From contig JABYQU010000016.1 of assembly GCA_022264855.1 (NCBI GenBank), positions 539,631 through 603,630 of the forward strand: a stretch of 64,000 bases of DNA. Reading direction: 5' to 3'. The notes under the pieces were generated by a model, which worked only from the letters and a program-made list of their open reading frames with translations, had not been told where the DNA came from and searched no databases. The DNA is from Lenzites betulinus (taxonomy: Eukaryota > Basidiomycota > Agaricomycetes > Polyporales > Polyporaceae). Of this stretch, positions 45,024-55,992 are shown one piece after another (positions within the stretch are counted from its first letter, which is position 1; every line of letters begins with the position of its first letter). The translations under genes and the position numbers were made by a program.

Positions 45024-46016
45024 TCACGCTTGCGCCAGCCAGGTTTGTTTCAGGTTGAGGAGGATGGTTTGGGGGTTGTGTGCGTCCGATCGCTCGCCCT
45101 GCGTAAGTAGGTCATCGAGTTCTCTCAGCGATCGCATACCTGCATCCTTCATCTGTCTCGCTAGCGTCCGATTTTTCAGGAGATGCAAGGGGAACGTTGG
45201 GCGGCCCTTACCAACACTGGGGGCGTTCGCCATCGTGACTTGGACAGCGACCATGCTATGGTCTGTTTTTACACCCAGGGTGATGATCTGCCAGTCGTGG
45301 CAGCGGGCGAAGATATCGCGAGTGCAATAGATGCGGTCAAGCCGCGAGCACACCGCCGCATCCCCGGTTCCCCGGTGGAAGGTGTAGCTGCGCGATGTTG
45401 GGTGGGTCATCTGCCACCCATCGGCGAGCATCAGACCGAGGGCTTCTTTAAGCATGTCGAGGTCCTCGAGGGATGCATCTGGGTTGGACTCAGGGAGACG
45501 ATCCAGGCGATCTTCTACATTATTAAAATCACCTGCCATGATGTGTGGGCGGGGAGTCGTTGGGTGTGTCTCGTAGAAACTGCGCACGTCGCGAAAAAAG
45601 GCACGTCGCTCCTCTGTACCATCGGAGGTTGGCGCATACATGCACAGGGTGTGGAGGGGGTCGCCACTGCGCGTGGTGACAGACACCTGCAGCGCTCGGC
45701 CAGGGACAATTTGCGTGACTTTCGCGCCATCGGCATTGATCTGCGCTTTGTTCAGGACGACTGCAACACCCTCTTTCCGCGTCGGCGCGTCAGGATGCGC
45801 TGAGTAGAGTACCTTAAGGCGGCCTTTGAACATTCGTTTTATGTCGGCGCATCGTTCCGCCGTCAGGTGAGTTTCCTGCAGTAGGAGGATGCCAATCGAA
45901 TTTTGCTTTATCGTTCTGTACATGGTCCCCCACTTGTTATCCAGGTGCTCTGGGCAGAGAGACCCAAAGCCATTGATGTTTAGCGAGGCCACTTTTAATG
46001 AGGTGCGCTGTGCCAT
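45024..46016 (-). pseudogene. LINE ORF2: apurinic-type endonuclease domain
   Basis: A 330-residue frame starting MAQRTSLKVASLNINGFGS. The exonuclease/endonuclease/phosphatase motifs are all present: LNINGFG, LLLQETHL, VAVVLNKA, MAGDFNNV, SRLDRIYCT and VKTDHSMV. This domain nicks target DNA in LINE retrotransposition. The frame ends at a TGA (GCG-TGA-GCG context), beyond which the same frame stays open into the reverse transcriptase. The stop could have arisen by a C-to-T change at a CGA codon. Confidence 0.87.
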
Positions 46017-46804
46017 TCGGTCGGCTCTGCGATGCGGGCGCGGCCCGGGGGGCTCAGCTATGTGGGCATTGGGCGCTGCCCTCGGGGGCTGGTGGGGTTC
46101 GCGCAGGCGGCTGTTGTCCCGCCGTGGGTCTACGCCCCTAGGGGGGGGGGGTGTTCTGGGGCCCTCCCGGGCCCCTGCACTGGGTTGCTATGCCCCATGT
46201 TCCGCAGCTCATTTAGGCTGGGGTGCGCGTGCGGCCGTGGGCCGCCGCTCAGGACATTCGCCCCGTCACCGCCCTGCATCGAGGACAGCGGCCTCAGAGG
46301 AGGTCGGACGGGCTCGGGGGCAGCCGCGCACAGCCTCCTCCGTGGCCTCCCGCTGTCCAATTCGCCGCTCTGGTCACGAGGACGGGGGGCCGCAGGTTCG
46401 CTCCCCGTCCTTCGAGAGAGCGTCGCCGCGTCGCCGGTGCCATGTTGATTACCGTCAGAGTGGGTTGTATTTTCAGTAGGTGTAGTTGTGTTCGTCGCAA
46501 TTTTGCTCCCTTAGGACTTGCTAGGCCATAAGATCGTAGCGGGGGTTTGGCGTAAATATCCTTCCGTGGTACGCCATTCCACGGGGTGTGATTTGCTAAA
46601 GGGAGAAAGAACGGGGGCCACCTCCACCTGTTGAGCGCCGGGATGTCAGCAGGGGGGGGTGGCAGTCAGTATACATTCATTTTTGGTCCTGTTGTGTGGG
46701 ACGGTCACACAGGTTCCGGCATGGAGGAGAGAGAGTCAAGACAGATGTCTCGTGATTATCGGGGGGGGCTATCGTATGCAGACGTAGTTACAAGACGGTA
46801 GTTA
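46017..46804 (-). other. LINE spacer between ORF1 and ORF2
   Basis: About 790 bp, GC-rich near 46020-46440 and containing long G/C homopolymers (for example 11 G at about 46141). Minus-strand frames here are short, Pro/Arg/Gly-rich and broken. It may be an eroded N-terminal extension of ORF2 plus the inter-ORF spacer. Confidence 0.45.
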
Positions 46805-47479
46805 TTAGGCAGCGATGCCCTGCCCTCCTCTGCCACCACGGGCGCCTCGACCGCCACGCCCGCCACGGCCACCCTGTCCTTGGCCCAGGCCGCGGCCACG
46901 GCCTCCGTGTCCTGCTTGGTTCGTGCCTTGCCCGTTCGGCGCAGGTGGGGCGGGGTGCTCGTTGACAGCTCGTCTGAAGGCGAGGATGATCGGGGTTATG
47001 ACAGCGCCGGCCGGGCCTGAGTAGGTCGGCGGGGATGACGACGTCGCACGGACGCCCAGGTCCTTCGGGGTGATGCCCAGCCAGCCTTCCACGGCGGGCC
47101 ACGGGCAGCGTGCTGTGCAGTGGATGCGTGATTTGCAGAGGTCGCACCACACCTTGACCGGGAGGAACGCGATGTCGAAGCGTTGCAGGGCGATCCTAAA
47201 GGCGTCGCGGAGACGAGCGCCGTCACGTAAGAAGAACTTGCACCACTCGGAGTGCTCTTCCTCAGTCCCGGTGGGGGGGCGCGCTAGGAGCACGTACACC
47301 GGGACGAGTTTTCCGGCACCGTCGAGGGCTTCGGTGCGCTCCAGGTGGAAGGTGTCGGCGAGGGTGGCTAGCGCAGCTTCAAGGTCCCCCGTTGATACGC
47401 TCCACAGGCGTTCCAGGCCAGAAACCCTCCTTTTCCACCCTTGCGCGCGCACGCCAACCACAGCACGCGCCGAGCCCAC
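46805..47479 (-). pseudogene. LINE ORF1 (nucleic-acid-binding, CCHC knuckle and RGG tail), 5'-truncated
   Basis: The recognisable part carries a zinc knuckle WCDLCKSRIHCTARCPW (C-x2-C-x4-H-x4-C). The C-terminus is a Gly/Arg-rich RGG-type tail (GGRGGRGGRGARGGRGG) ending QGIAA. ORF1 proteins of LINEs coat element RNA. Upstream of about residue 25 the frame runs into GCGCGC-rich sequence belonging to the neighbouring gypsy element, so the true start is probably missing. The first methionine shown by the frame is likely accidental. Confidence 0.72.
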
Positions 47480-48365
47480 CGCACACCTCGGTACCCCCTA
47501 CGTCGCGCGCGCAGTGCGCGTAGCCCATCGCGCGCAAGGTCAAGATGCGCGCGGGCACTTTACCACGGCGCGCGCGATGCCTGTCGCTATCCAGAGCCCT
47601 CTGCCCTAGCTGCTCGCGCGCGCGGGTCCGCTGGGCGCATCAGTGGCGCGCGCATGAGGCGCGCGAAGAGTCGGATCGCGCGCGGCGAGTGCGCCCGGCG
47701 CGCGAGGCATCCCGGGCCCGGTTTCCGCTTATCTTCCGTGTGGTAGCACGTGTTTTTGATTCAGCCTGCGGGCATTCTTGTACATAGTCATTTCGGGGCA
47801 TTCGAACCCCCCAGACAATCCACCCCTCACTCTCTCAACTGCTGGGAACGTGTCCCTCGCGCTTCGCGACGTGCAACAGCTTCCCCTTCAAGGCAGGACG
47901 ACTGGAGACCTCTCCGCTGTGACAGCGTACCGTTAGTTGCGTATATTGCGTCTATCCCGTTGCTCCTGCGTTTCACTGCGTGCGTACTGCGTTGCGAAGC
48001 CCCGTGGCTGACTGCGAGCGTTGCGTTATTCCTGCGCGCGTTGCGTTACTGAGTTTACCTCCGCGCGCGCCCTTCTACCGCGCGAGTCCGCGCGCGCTCC
48101 CACCCGGTGCGCGAGAGACCTCCCTCCTGCTCGCGCGCGAACAGTATACGGACCGGCCTACCAGCGAACCTAGGGAGCTCGAGACCTTACTCCCCTTCAT
48201 CACACACCTAGACGTCCTCTACCTCTCGGCTATCGGCCGTCAGAGCACCTCTTACCGTAACATTTTGGAGCCCACCGCGAGGGGGTTTCAGATCTCGACC
48301 TACACCTTCGGAACGCACCCTAGAGCCGACTGCGCGCGCGCGCTGCTACCACGGCGTCCGACCTA
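47440..48365 (+). other. 5' region (possible LTR and leader) of the gypsy-like element
   Basis: Dense GCGCGC words start abruptly near 47445. No matching second LTR is found in the window, so the LTR cannot be proved. TGGTAGCA at 47740 resembles the start of an initiator-Met tRNA primer-binding site, but only about seven bases fit and I give it little weight. Short frames from 47980 are Arg/Pro-rich and lack domains. Confidence 0.4.
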
Positions 48366-50520
48366 GCTGCGGAACTGCTCGATAGTGCCTTGCGCGAGTT
48401 ACTCGCCATCGGATACAGCCAGTGCACCCCTCAAGACCTCCACACCGTTGTCGAGTCCCTTTCCCTCTTCCTCAGCTACAGCGCTCGGCGCCTGCGTTCG
48501 AATCCCACCACCACGTGGTTCCAAGAGTTGGCCCAGGCCCTCCCTCGAGAAGACTCGGCGCCTTCCTCACCAGAGGTTCCCCCATCTCCACCTTCGGACT
48601 TCGACTTTCCTACGAACCTACGTCATTCGCGCCGTACCATCTCCACTACCGCGCTGCCAGCATCTTCAGAGCGGGACATTCTCGAATCCGCCGTCCCTAC
48701 ACCGCTAAGCACTTCTGAAAGCGCGCGCTCCCCTAGCCCTCCAGCGCGCGATATGGCCGACGAACAGCATCCAGAACCGCTCGCGCAGCCATGCCCGCGC
48801 GCGGGCATAGCACTGCACCTGTTTTCGACCCCGCGAACCCGCGAACGCTCCGCCGCTTCTTCCAGGACCTGGAGTTCTTGTTCGAGCGCACAGCGACCCA
48901 TGGCGAGGCGGAGCGCAAGAGCTGGGTCGTTCGGTATCTTCCCATCGACGTCGCAGACTTGGCGGAGGCATTGCCCGAGTCGGAGGGGGAGGCCACGTAC
49001 GCCGAATTTAAGGCCGCACTCATCCAACTCTACCCGGGCGCCGGGGTCGTTAAAGCCTACTTCGTGCGGGATGCTCAAGCGCTCGCGCTCCGACGCGGCG
49101 CGTCCGTCATCAACTCTATCGCAGAGATGGCGGAGTATCATCGCGAGTTCAAGGCGATCACGGCCAGCCTCATCAAGTCCGGGTCTACAGCCTCACCGAG
49201 CGCGATCGTCTCTTCATTGAAGGCATCAGCGAGCCCCTTCGCGCGCAGGTCAGGAACCGGTTGCAGCTCAAGTTCCCGGATCAGCCAGCCGACCAGCCGT
49301 ACGACCCGGATAAGGTCCTCAGCGCGGCCGAGTATGTCTTGACAGGTGCGATGGTCAATCTACCGGCAGCCGCAGCCCCCGCGCCGCAGGCCCTTCAGAA
49401 TTCGGGCGCGCGCGCAGCCGACCTGAAGGTAGAGGACCTCGCGCCGCTCCTCAAGCTTCTCGCGAAGTCCATGGTCGAGCAGAGCGGGCCCAGCAGCAGT
49501 TCCCAGGGCGTCAACCCCGCGGCGATGACTTCCGCACAGCGCGCGGCCGCGGGTGGCCCATCGGCGGTCAGAACCAGTACGACTACCGGCCTAACAGTGG
49601 TTACTGCCACTACTGCGGCGACGCGGGCTGTCAGGTGCGCTTCTGCCGGCATGCCGAAGAAGATATCAAGGAAGGGCGTATCGCGCGTAATGGAGAAGGC
49701 AGGATCGTCCTAGCTAATGGAAGTTTCGTCCCGCGCAACCTTCCTGGGCTCACTATGCGTGATCGGGTCTTCGAGTGGTACCGCCGCTATCCTATGGCGT
49801 CGGGTGGGGCCCCTCCGGCCCCCGCTGCCCAGATGGTCCTCCAGGTCGTGCCGAGCGCGCCCATCGATGTGTCGACGTTCCAACTGTCCACCGGCGCGCG
49901 CATCGACCAGTTGGAGCGCGAGCTGTACGCGCTGCGAGGCAAGCAGGCCTTCGACGGAGTCGAAATCACTTCTAGGCCCCCACGCATCTTCCAGAGGCGG
50001 CCAGTGGCTCCCGCAAACGCTCCACAACCGGACGCGGGCCCAGCGCCCCCTGTATACCCGGACACAGCGGGTGGGAGGCCGCGCGCGCAGCGCGCGAGGC
50101 TGCTAAGCCGGACCTCCCCGCGCGCGATCCGCCGCCACACCAGCGCGCGCCGATAGTGCGCGCACCTCTCCGACCCCTGAGCCCTCACGCGAGCACCCCT
50201 TTGCGAAAGCGCGCGATGCAACGTATGCGCCTCCGCGCGTGCGCAACTTCGGTGCGCCGCCCGTACCGCCGAAGGACAAGGACACCGCCTACAAGACCCA
50301 AGTTCCGGTCTACCGCGCGAGCTTCGCGGAGGACATCTTCGAGCGCTCCATGAAGGCCCCTACGCTCACCCTGACACCGGAGGAGCTCCTGTCCATTTCC
50401 CCTGAGGTTCGCGCACGCTATCGCGAGGCAGTCACGCCGAAACGCGTCCCTACCGATTCGCGCGCGCCAGCCGACGCGCGCGGTAGTAACGAGGGCGCGC
50501 GCCGGATGATACGCGCGTGA
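48366..50520 (+). pseudogene. gypsy gag-like region with zinc knuckle, frameshifted
   Basis: The reading frame changes at least three times (near 48815 in a GCGCGCG run, near 49190 and near 49560) while similarity to the family continues. Recognisable blocks are FFQDLEFLFERTATHGEAE, YPGAGVVKAYF and SAAEYVLTGAMVNLPAAAA. A zinc-knuckle-like block reads CHYCGDAGCQVRFCRH; the usual His is replaced by Cys, with CRH just after. Gag would form the particle and bind RNA. With these breaks the copy cannot make a full protein. Confidence 0.68.
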
Positions 50521-50851
50521 TTGCGATGGCGTCTTGCACTACCATCGAGGAGGTCTTGGAGGAATACACCGACGACCCTGCCCTATTCTCCTGTAGTGGC
50601 GACCCGTTGCTCCCGGAGGGCGTGGTGGTGCCTGACCCTACGAAGTCTACCTCAAGCGGCTCGAGCCAGGTAGCGACCCTGATGTCCTGACGGTCGCCAA
50701 GGAGTCTCACGCGTTACGCTCCATCGTCGGATTGGTGGACAACAAGGAGTTTGTCGAGGCAATCATCGACCCGGGCTCTCAGATCGTAGCCATGTCCGAG
50801 GACGTCTGCCATGCTCTTCGGCTCGCCTACGACCCGACCATCGTCCTTAAC
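50521..50851 (+). pseudogene. gypsy aspartic protease, N-terminal half
   Basis: The frame shows LVDNKEFVEAIIDPGSQIVA, an active-site loop of retropepsin type (D-x-G-S with Pro as x), then CHALRLAYDPTIVLN. It is cut at 50851 by the hAT element and resumes at 55985. Upstream 50521-50690 is broken coding sequence of the gag-protease linker. Confidence 0.65.
50844..50851. repeat. Target-site duplication, left copy (hAT)
   Basis: TCCTTAAC, repeated exactly at 55985-55992 on the other side of the element. Eight base pairs is the hAT standard. Confidence 0.92.
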
Positions 50852-50861
50852 TAGTGTTGCA

Positions 50862-51075
50862 CAGTCCGGTCCGGTCCAGTCTTTTCGACCTCTTCCTATG
50901 GACCGAGGACTGAGACTGGGACAGGACTGGTATAATTTTCAGGACAGGACCAAGACTACAGTCCTCCGAGGACCGTGGAGGACCACAGTCCTAAGACCGG
51001 TTATAACCAGTCTTGGACCGCCAACAGTCCTTAGTCGGTCCAGACCAGTTATAACCGGTCTGGACACAGTCCTTT
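50862..51075. repeat. hAT subterminal repeat array, left
   Basis: Dense short motifs GGTCC, AGTCC, GGACC and their complements (for example CAGTCCGGTCCGGTCC at the very end) fill about 210 bp next to the left terminal repeat. Similar motifs fill the right end. In hAT elements, subterminal repeats are transposase-binding sites. Confidence 0.7.
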
Positions 51076-51545
51076 GTACTTCATTCACAAAAAACGGGGA
51101 CAATGTATATTAAAAACAGACAACATATAATTTATATGCTAGACACTCATTGTACATGATGCAGACGGTGAGATGTGGCTACAGTGGTAGGTACAAGTCC
51201 ATACAAGTCGTGGAGGGGCGGCGCAAACGGAAATGCACAGAGAGCAGGATGTGAGCGAGAACGGGACACGGGAACGCGGGCCCAGCGGGGTATACGGGCC
51301 AAACGCCGGAGGCAGGTAGGGGTACAGAGGCAGGCGGGGGCAGACGTGGCATTGCAAGGCAGGTAGACGCATGCCAAGCGGGGGAATCCGCAGATGCGGG
51401 AAGATGGATGCGGGAAGATGGGTGGTGGCGGATGCGAGAATCACACGGGAGGGGCGGGGGATGCTGCTGGCGGAGCATCGCCACGGGGCAAGCAGGGCAT
51501 GCGGGGCCATCGGGGGATGTGGGGAGATCGGGGGATGCGGGGGAT

Positions 51546-51622
51546 GCGGGGCAAGCGGGGGACGACGCGCAGGGGAAGCGGGGCAAGCGGGGGACGACGC
51601 GCAGGGGAAGCGGGGCAAGCAG
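51546..51622 (+). repeat. 32-bp G-rich tandem repeat
   Basis: Units start at 51546, 51578 and 51610 (third partial), each beginning GCGGGGCAAGC. It lies in the G-rich non-coding part of the hAT element, with irregular GGGG(A/C)-type repeats on both sides (51400-51680). Confidence 0.8.
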
Positions 51623-52150
51623 GGCAGGCGGGGTACGCAGACGGCGCATTGCAGGGCGAGTGGAGGACGCGGGATACCAGCCTGCATGCACGACGTACCT
51701 TGAGAGACGTCGGCTGCGAGGAGGGGGCGAGGGATGCAGTTGTGGCAGAGGGAGCTGGGAATGGTGGGATGGTGAGGTCAACGCGAAAACAACAAGATCT
51801 GTGAGCGAGGAAGGGGTGCTAGGTGACTCAATTTACTCACCGGGGTTCCCATCCCATGTGTCCCTTCCAAACGCGAATGTGTGTATCCAAACGGGCGGGC
51901 TAGGTCTTGTGTGATGCAGTCTAAGGCGGTCGAGGGTGTCATAAGGCAGTCGAGAGTGTCAGGGAGCTTGAGGAAGATAGCAGGACAGTGCCAGCGCAAT
52001 AGTCGTCCAGTTCGTCGACTAGGTTAGAGAAGCTTACGGCCGTAGACGCTCATGCGGACTATCTCCAATCAGCGAATGATTGCGGGCTGTGCACGGCGCG
52101 TTAGACATACAAATATTTGTAATGTAATAGAACTATTGATCTATTGTACT

Positions 52151-55100
52151 CTACCCCGAAACGAAGTCATACATGTCCGAGTCTTCGTCATCTCGCAGGA
52201 GCTCGTCAAGCTCGTTATACTCAGCATATTCGTCTGACTCATACTCCTCCACCGTCTCGCTATTGACCCGCGCCAAGTCGACGACGTCTTTTCCCCAGTG
52301 GTGGCCTAGACATTCAATCCATTCGAAGACATCCGGACTGAGCCGAGAGCGGCGGGCAGTTGAAACCTCCTTGGCGCTTGAGAAGAGACGCTCGGAACCA
52401 ACCGAAGACGCCGGGACAGGGAGAATGTCGAGCGCCATCCGAGCCAGCGTCGGGAAGCTGTCGGTGTGTTTCTATAATAATGTATGCTACTGTCAGGTCG
52501 CATTGCAGATCTAATATGATCTGTACTTACCGACCACCAAAGCACTGTGTCGGCTTCTTTCTCCACGTCGAGGCTTGGGTCTGCGAGATACCGATCTAAC
52601 TCGCCCTTCCACCCACCTGACTGGTCGGCCAGCAGCCGTTCCTTGCGCGCGCGGGCGTAGTTGTCGTCGTCTGAGCTGCTATCAGCGTCACGCCGAGCAG
52701 CTTGGGCGGCCCGCCCATTTGCAGCGTTGGGATCAGCATCGGCGGCACCCGCGTTTGCAGCGCCGTCGGACTTCTGACCGAGTCGCTTAGGCCAGTAAGC
52801 TCGCATCTGTTAATAGAAAGTAAGTGGTGGGTTGATCCGTTGTGTATCTGAAACTTACCGCATCTTCGGTAATGTTCCGAGCATGTGCCTGCCAGTTGAT
52901 GGCATCGGGGTTCCCGGCCGCGATCTCCTCCATCTGCTCGGCCTCCCCACCCCATTCTTTGCTGATGTACTCTAGTTTGTAGTACGGATGCAGGACTATA
53001 AAGACAAGGAATTAGTCGTAGTCATGTACATACAAGCGCGTGAGTGCTTACGTAGAGATAGAATATAAACGTTCGTGTGATCGAGACGCGTGTAATACTT
53101 GTTCAACTTCTCCAGCCCGCGCCGGATCGCCGGATGATAGAGGGAGTACTTCATTTTGTGGAGCTTCTTCTCCCACCTTGTGCAGAGGGTCTCGAGGGCA
53201 GGAATCACGCGGTGCAGCGTTGGGATGGTTTCTGATGAGAAGGCTTGCTGATATCGGGTCGCGTCCTGAAGTTGTACGTGATTAGATCAGTGTCAGGCTT
53301 GTGCGGAAAATGACGTACCGCAAGGATGTCTACACAGAGGGCCACACGACGCCAGTCGTCTTCCTCGAGCCGAAAAGCCGACCACGGAATCTTCTTGACA
53401 ACCTTGCCCTCGCGGCGAATGATTGTTATCGGGCCGAATTTCGCCTCGGCAGTTGCCACGAACGAATCAATGGCCTGAAGGGCCGGAGGCATTTAAGACA
53501 AATTAAGCAGGAATGATCCGAGATACTTACCTCTCGGAGATGGTAAGCGCGCTCGCACATACCATGCGCACTGCCCCAACGGGTGTTGCCGTGCAGCGGG
53601 ATTACGAGTGGGGACTTGATGCCAAAGTTCCGTTGATGCATCTCGAACGCTTCCTTGCGCTGCGGCGAGGCTTGGATCTAATTAAAGCTGTTAATATAAC
53701 GCCGTAAATGGGGTGGAAAGAGTACCTACCTTGATGGCGAGTGTGCGGATAACTGCGATAACATCCAGCCCGCCACAAACTATACGGTTCTCCGGCAATG
53801 TCGGATCGTAGTCCCAGATGGCTTGTTTGTTCTCGATAACAGCAACCTTTGTTACCTCGCCCATGAAGTCTTCAATTCCGAGCTGTACAACATGCCCGAT
53901 ACACCTGGTGCAAGCGATTAGATAGCTGTGCGACCGTGTGATCGCCGAAATAAACATACCCTAGTTTACGTTCGGCAGCCTTCCAGTCAGTGCAGCCACG
54001 CTTGCGCAACAGCCGCTCAACCTCGCGCGCGGTCGTATCGTTATTACTTGTATTATCCGCTGTAATATGGCCAAGCTATGAATAGATTTGTTAGTAACAG
54101 CGCGCAGCGCGGTGATTGCGAGACCGGTGAGTATTACCTTGTTGGGCTCCGTCTTAGTCGTGATCCCGATTCGGTCCGTGAACTTGATGAAGTAGCGGCC
54201 CAGGTTCTTGCCAGAGTGGTCGCCCGAAATCTTGTGGAAAGCCGCTACATCGGCGCGGAGCTTCCAAATGTCTCCCTTGACTTCTATCCACTGTACCATC
54301 ATACCAAAGAAAGCAAGACTAGCGTGCTCTTCACTCCACAAGTCCCAGTTAGGGCACACATCGCCGGGCGCAGACCGGATATCTACACGAACAGAGCGGA
54401 CGTAATCAATAAATTTATTCTTGATGTTTGTCCGAACGGTTGAACGTGTCGGAAGATCCTCGCGTGTTGTTTTCGGGCGCATGAGGACCAAGCAATTGGT
54501 AAACGTCGGCGTGCTTGCTAGAAGGAGTGCCTGATGTACATAAAGTGAGCGCCTGGATGTACGTGAAATGGTAAAACACCCGCGCACCTGATCACCCAGC
54601 ACAACGTGCTGTGTGACGCCGTCGAGGATGCCCGTGCGTGAGAAGGAGGTGGGCGTCTGAACCTTGCGGGCGACGGCATCCAGCGTCGTCTGCTTCCCCT
54701 CCTTCTTCCTCTCTCCCTGCTTCATCGCCGCCTCTTTTCTTGCATTCAAGACCGCCTTCGGTATGGCCGCCTCTTGTTCTTCAAGCTTGTCAGCCTTACA
54801 CTTCTCATGGTACTCTTTGTAGTGCATGGCACCAATGTGCCGGCGGCAGGTCGTATTCGAGCCCGTGTACCAACCCGGCTTCTGACCACGCCGGGCCTTT
54901 GCGTGTGGGTTCTCTCTGTTTGGTGGTGAGTATCCTCTCCGACTCCATGCATGTGATGTACTAACTTGCATATCTTGCACCAGCGGCCGCTGACGATGAC
55001 GACGTCTCCCGCGGGGTTCTTGACCTTGCGTTCGACAACAGGAGTGAAGATCGTCAGGAGATCCGCCGTCCGCTCGACCTTCATAAGTGTTTTCTCCGGT

Positions 55101-55578
55101 ATGTCCAGTTCTGACAGGCTCAGCTCCTGCGCCACTGACGTTTAGCTCAACAGCGATTCCATGGACCATATGAACGTACTGCTGCCTTCGCGGCACCCTC
55201 TTCATCATCGTCATCATCGTCTTCCCCGCCGTCGGGTTCATCTTCCTCCTCGTCCTCACCCTGATATTGATCGTCCTCGTTGTTGCCCTCACCTTCATCC
55301 TCGTTCTCAACCATCTCCACATCGCTGTCCTCGCCCTCGTCCACATCGCTGTCCTCGCCCTCGTCCTCACCCTCGTCCCCTTCGTTCTCGTCTTCATCCA
55401 CATCTATTGCTTCCCGGGCTGCCCTGCCTCGCGTCCTCGCCTGTCCACCTTTAGCACCACGTGTTGATGCCTTCCTCCGCGCCGTCGTCGGTCCATTCCG
55501 CTGTCCTGTAACCTTTTTACCATTTGTGGATGCAGGCTTGTCCCGTTTACGTTTATGTTTTGATGAGCTAGGTGCCAT
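52151..55578 (-). CDS. hAT transposase with BED-type zinc finger and C-terminal dimerisation domain
   Basis: The start at 55578 gives MAPSSSKHKRKRDKPAS. Exon 1 is basic then strongly acidic. A BED-like zinc finger is split over two exons (GRWCKICK, then NTTCRRHIGAMHYKEYHEKC). The RNase H-like core shows LGHITADNTSNND (a conserved catalytic Asp region), CIGHVVQLGIEDF (the C-x2-H motif) and HGNTRWGSAH (the conserved R-W). The C-terminus is the hATC dimerisation region (LARMALDILPVPASSVGSER, with the conserved Glu), and the protein ends in an acidic tail, SDMYDFVSG. Roughly ten exons join in frame and I saw no nonsense mutation in any of them, although not every junction was checked. The protein would cut and paste this element and related non-autonomous copies. 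Confidence 0.85.
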
Positions 55579-55734
55579 GTGTAGTGTAGTGCAGTGATAG
55601 ACAAAGCCTCTGAGTGGGATGTTTGTGCGCTTTTTTTGGATGGATTGGAATTATCAGATATGATGCCCTCAGCTCTGATGTCAGGTGACTGTGGAAATAA
55701 ACTATACAGTATCTGTTTGAGTGTACAGCTTTTC

Positions 55735-55975
55735 TGAGACCCATTCCGTGCTTTGCAGGACTGGGATAAGACCGGTCTTTGGCAGTCCTTTTCGGTCCTT
55801 TGCATGGTCCTGGACCGGCTTTGACCGGTCCTGTCCTGTCCTCTCTTAATTGCTCTCCTTAGGGACCATGAACTGCAACTGAGACAGGACTGCTTAGGAC
55901 TATATAAAGTCCAGTCCCTATGCCTGCCGGTCCCGGTCCTGCGACTGGTCCTGATCGGTCCTGGGACTGGACTGT
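55735..55975. repeat. hAT subterminal repeat array, right
   Basis: Mirror partner of the left array: repeated GGTCC, AGTCC and GGACC words over about 240 bp up to the right terminal repeat. Confidence 0.7.
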
Positions 55976-55984
55976 GCAACACTA

Positions 55985-55992
55985 TCCTTAAC
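55985..55992. repeat. Target-site duplication, right copy (hAT)
   Basis: TCCTTAAC, identical to 50844-50851. The gypsy protease frame resumes directly after it. Confidence 0.92.

Larger units (their letters stand above)
37416..47479 (-). mobile_element. Non-LTR retrotransposon (LINE), split by two DNA-transposon-like insertions
   Basis: On the minus strand the order is ORF1 with a CCHC knuckle (from 47479), a spacer, ORF2 endonuclease (46016-45024), ORF2 reverse transcriptase/RNase H (44951 to about 41757), zf-RVT region (40435-40194, then 38030-37666), a 3' UTR and poly(A). Two foreign elements (40436-41749 and 38039-40185) interrupt the ORF2 C-terminal part; the protein family resumes in register across each. 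One in-frame TGA separates the endonuclease from the reverse transcriptase. The 5' end abuts the gypsy element near 47.44-47.48 kb, and ORF1 has no clear natural start, so it is probably 5'-truncated. This copy is not functional. Confidence 0.85.
50852..55984. mobile_element. Complete hAT DNA transposon, 5,133 bp
   Basis: Perfect 16-bp terminal inverted repeats TAGTGTTGCACAGTCC lie at 50852-50867 and (complement) 55969-55984, flanked by TCCTTAAC duplications. The repeats start TAG as in many hAT elements. Inside is one multi-exon minus-strand transposase gene (52151-55578) and, on its 3' side, an AT-poor G-rich non-coding stretch (51100-52000). Subterminal regions carry many GGTCC/AGTCC words in both orientations. 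Perfect ends and an apparently unbroken gene suggest recent, possibly autonomous activity. Confidence 0.92.

Noticed and set aside
37400..47500. Target-site duplication for the LINE
   Set aside because: I compared the sequence next to the poly(T) run with the 5' end and found no convincing match; the 5' end is probably truncated or overwritten.
47735..47760. TGGTAGCA as a certain primer-binding site
   Set aside because: Only about seven bases fit the initiator-tRNA end and there is no second LTR to define the boundary.
47790..47830. GGTTCGAATGCC on the minus strand as a tRNA B box
   Set aside because: The surrounding sequence does not fold into acceptor, D and anticodon stems; the T-stem itself has a mismatch.
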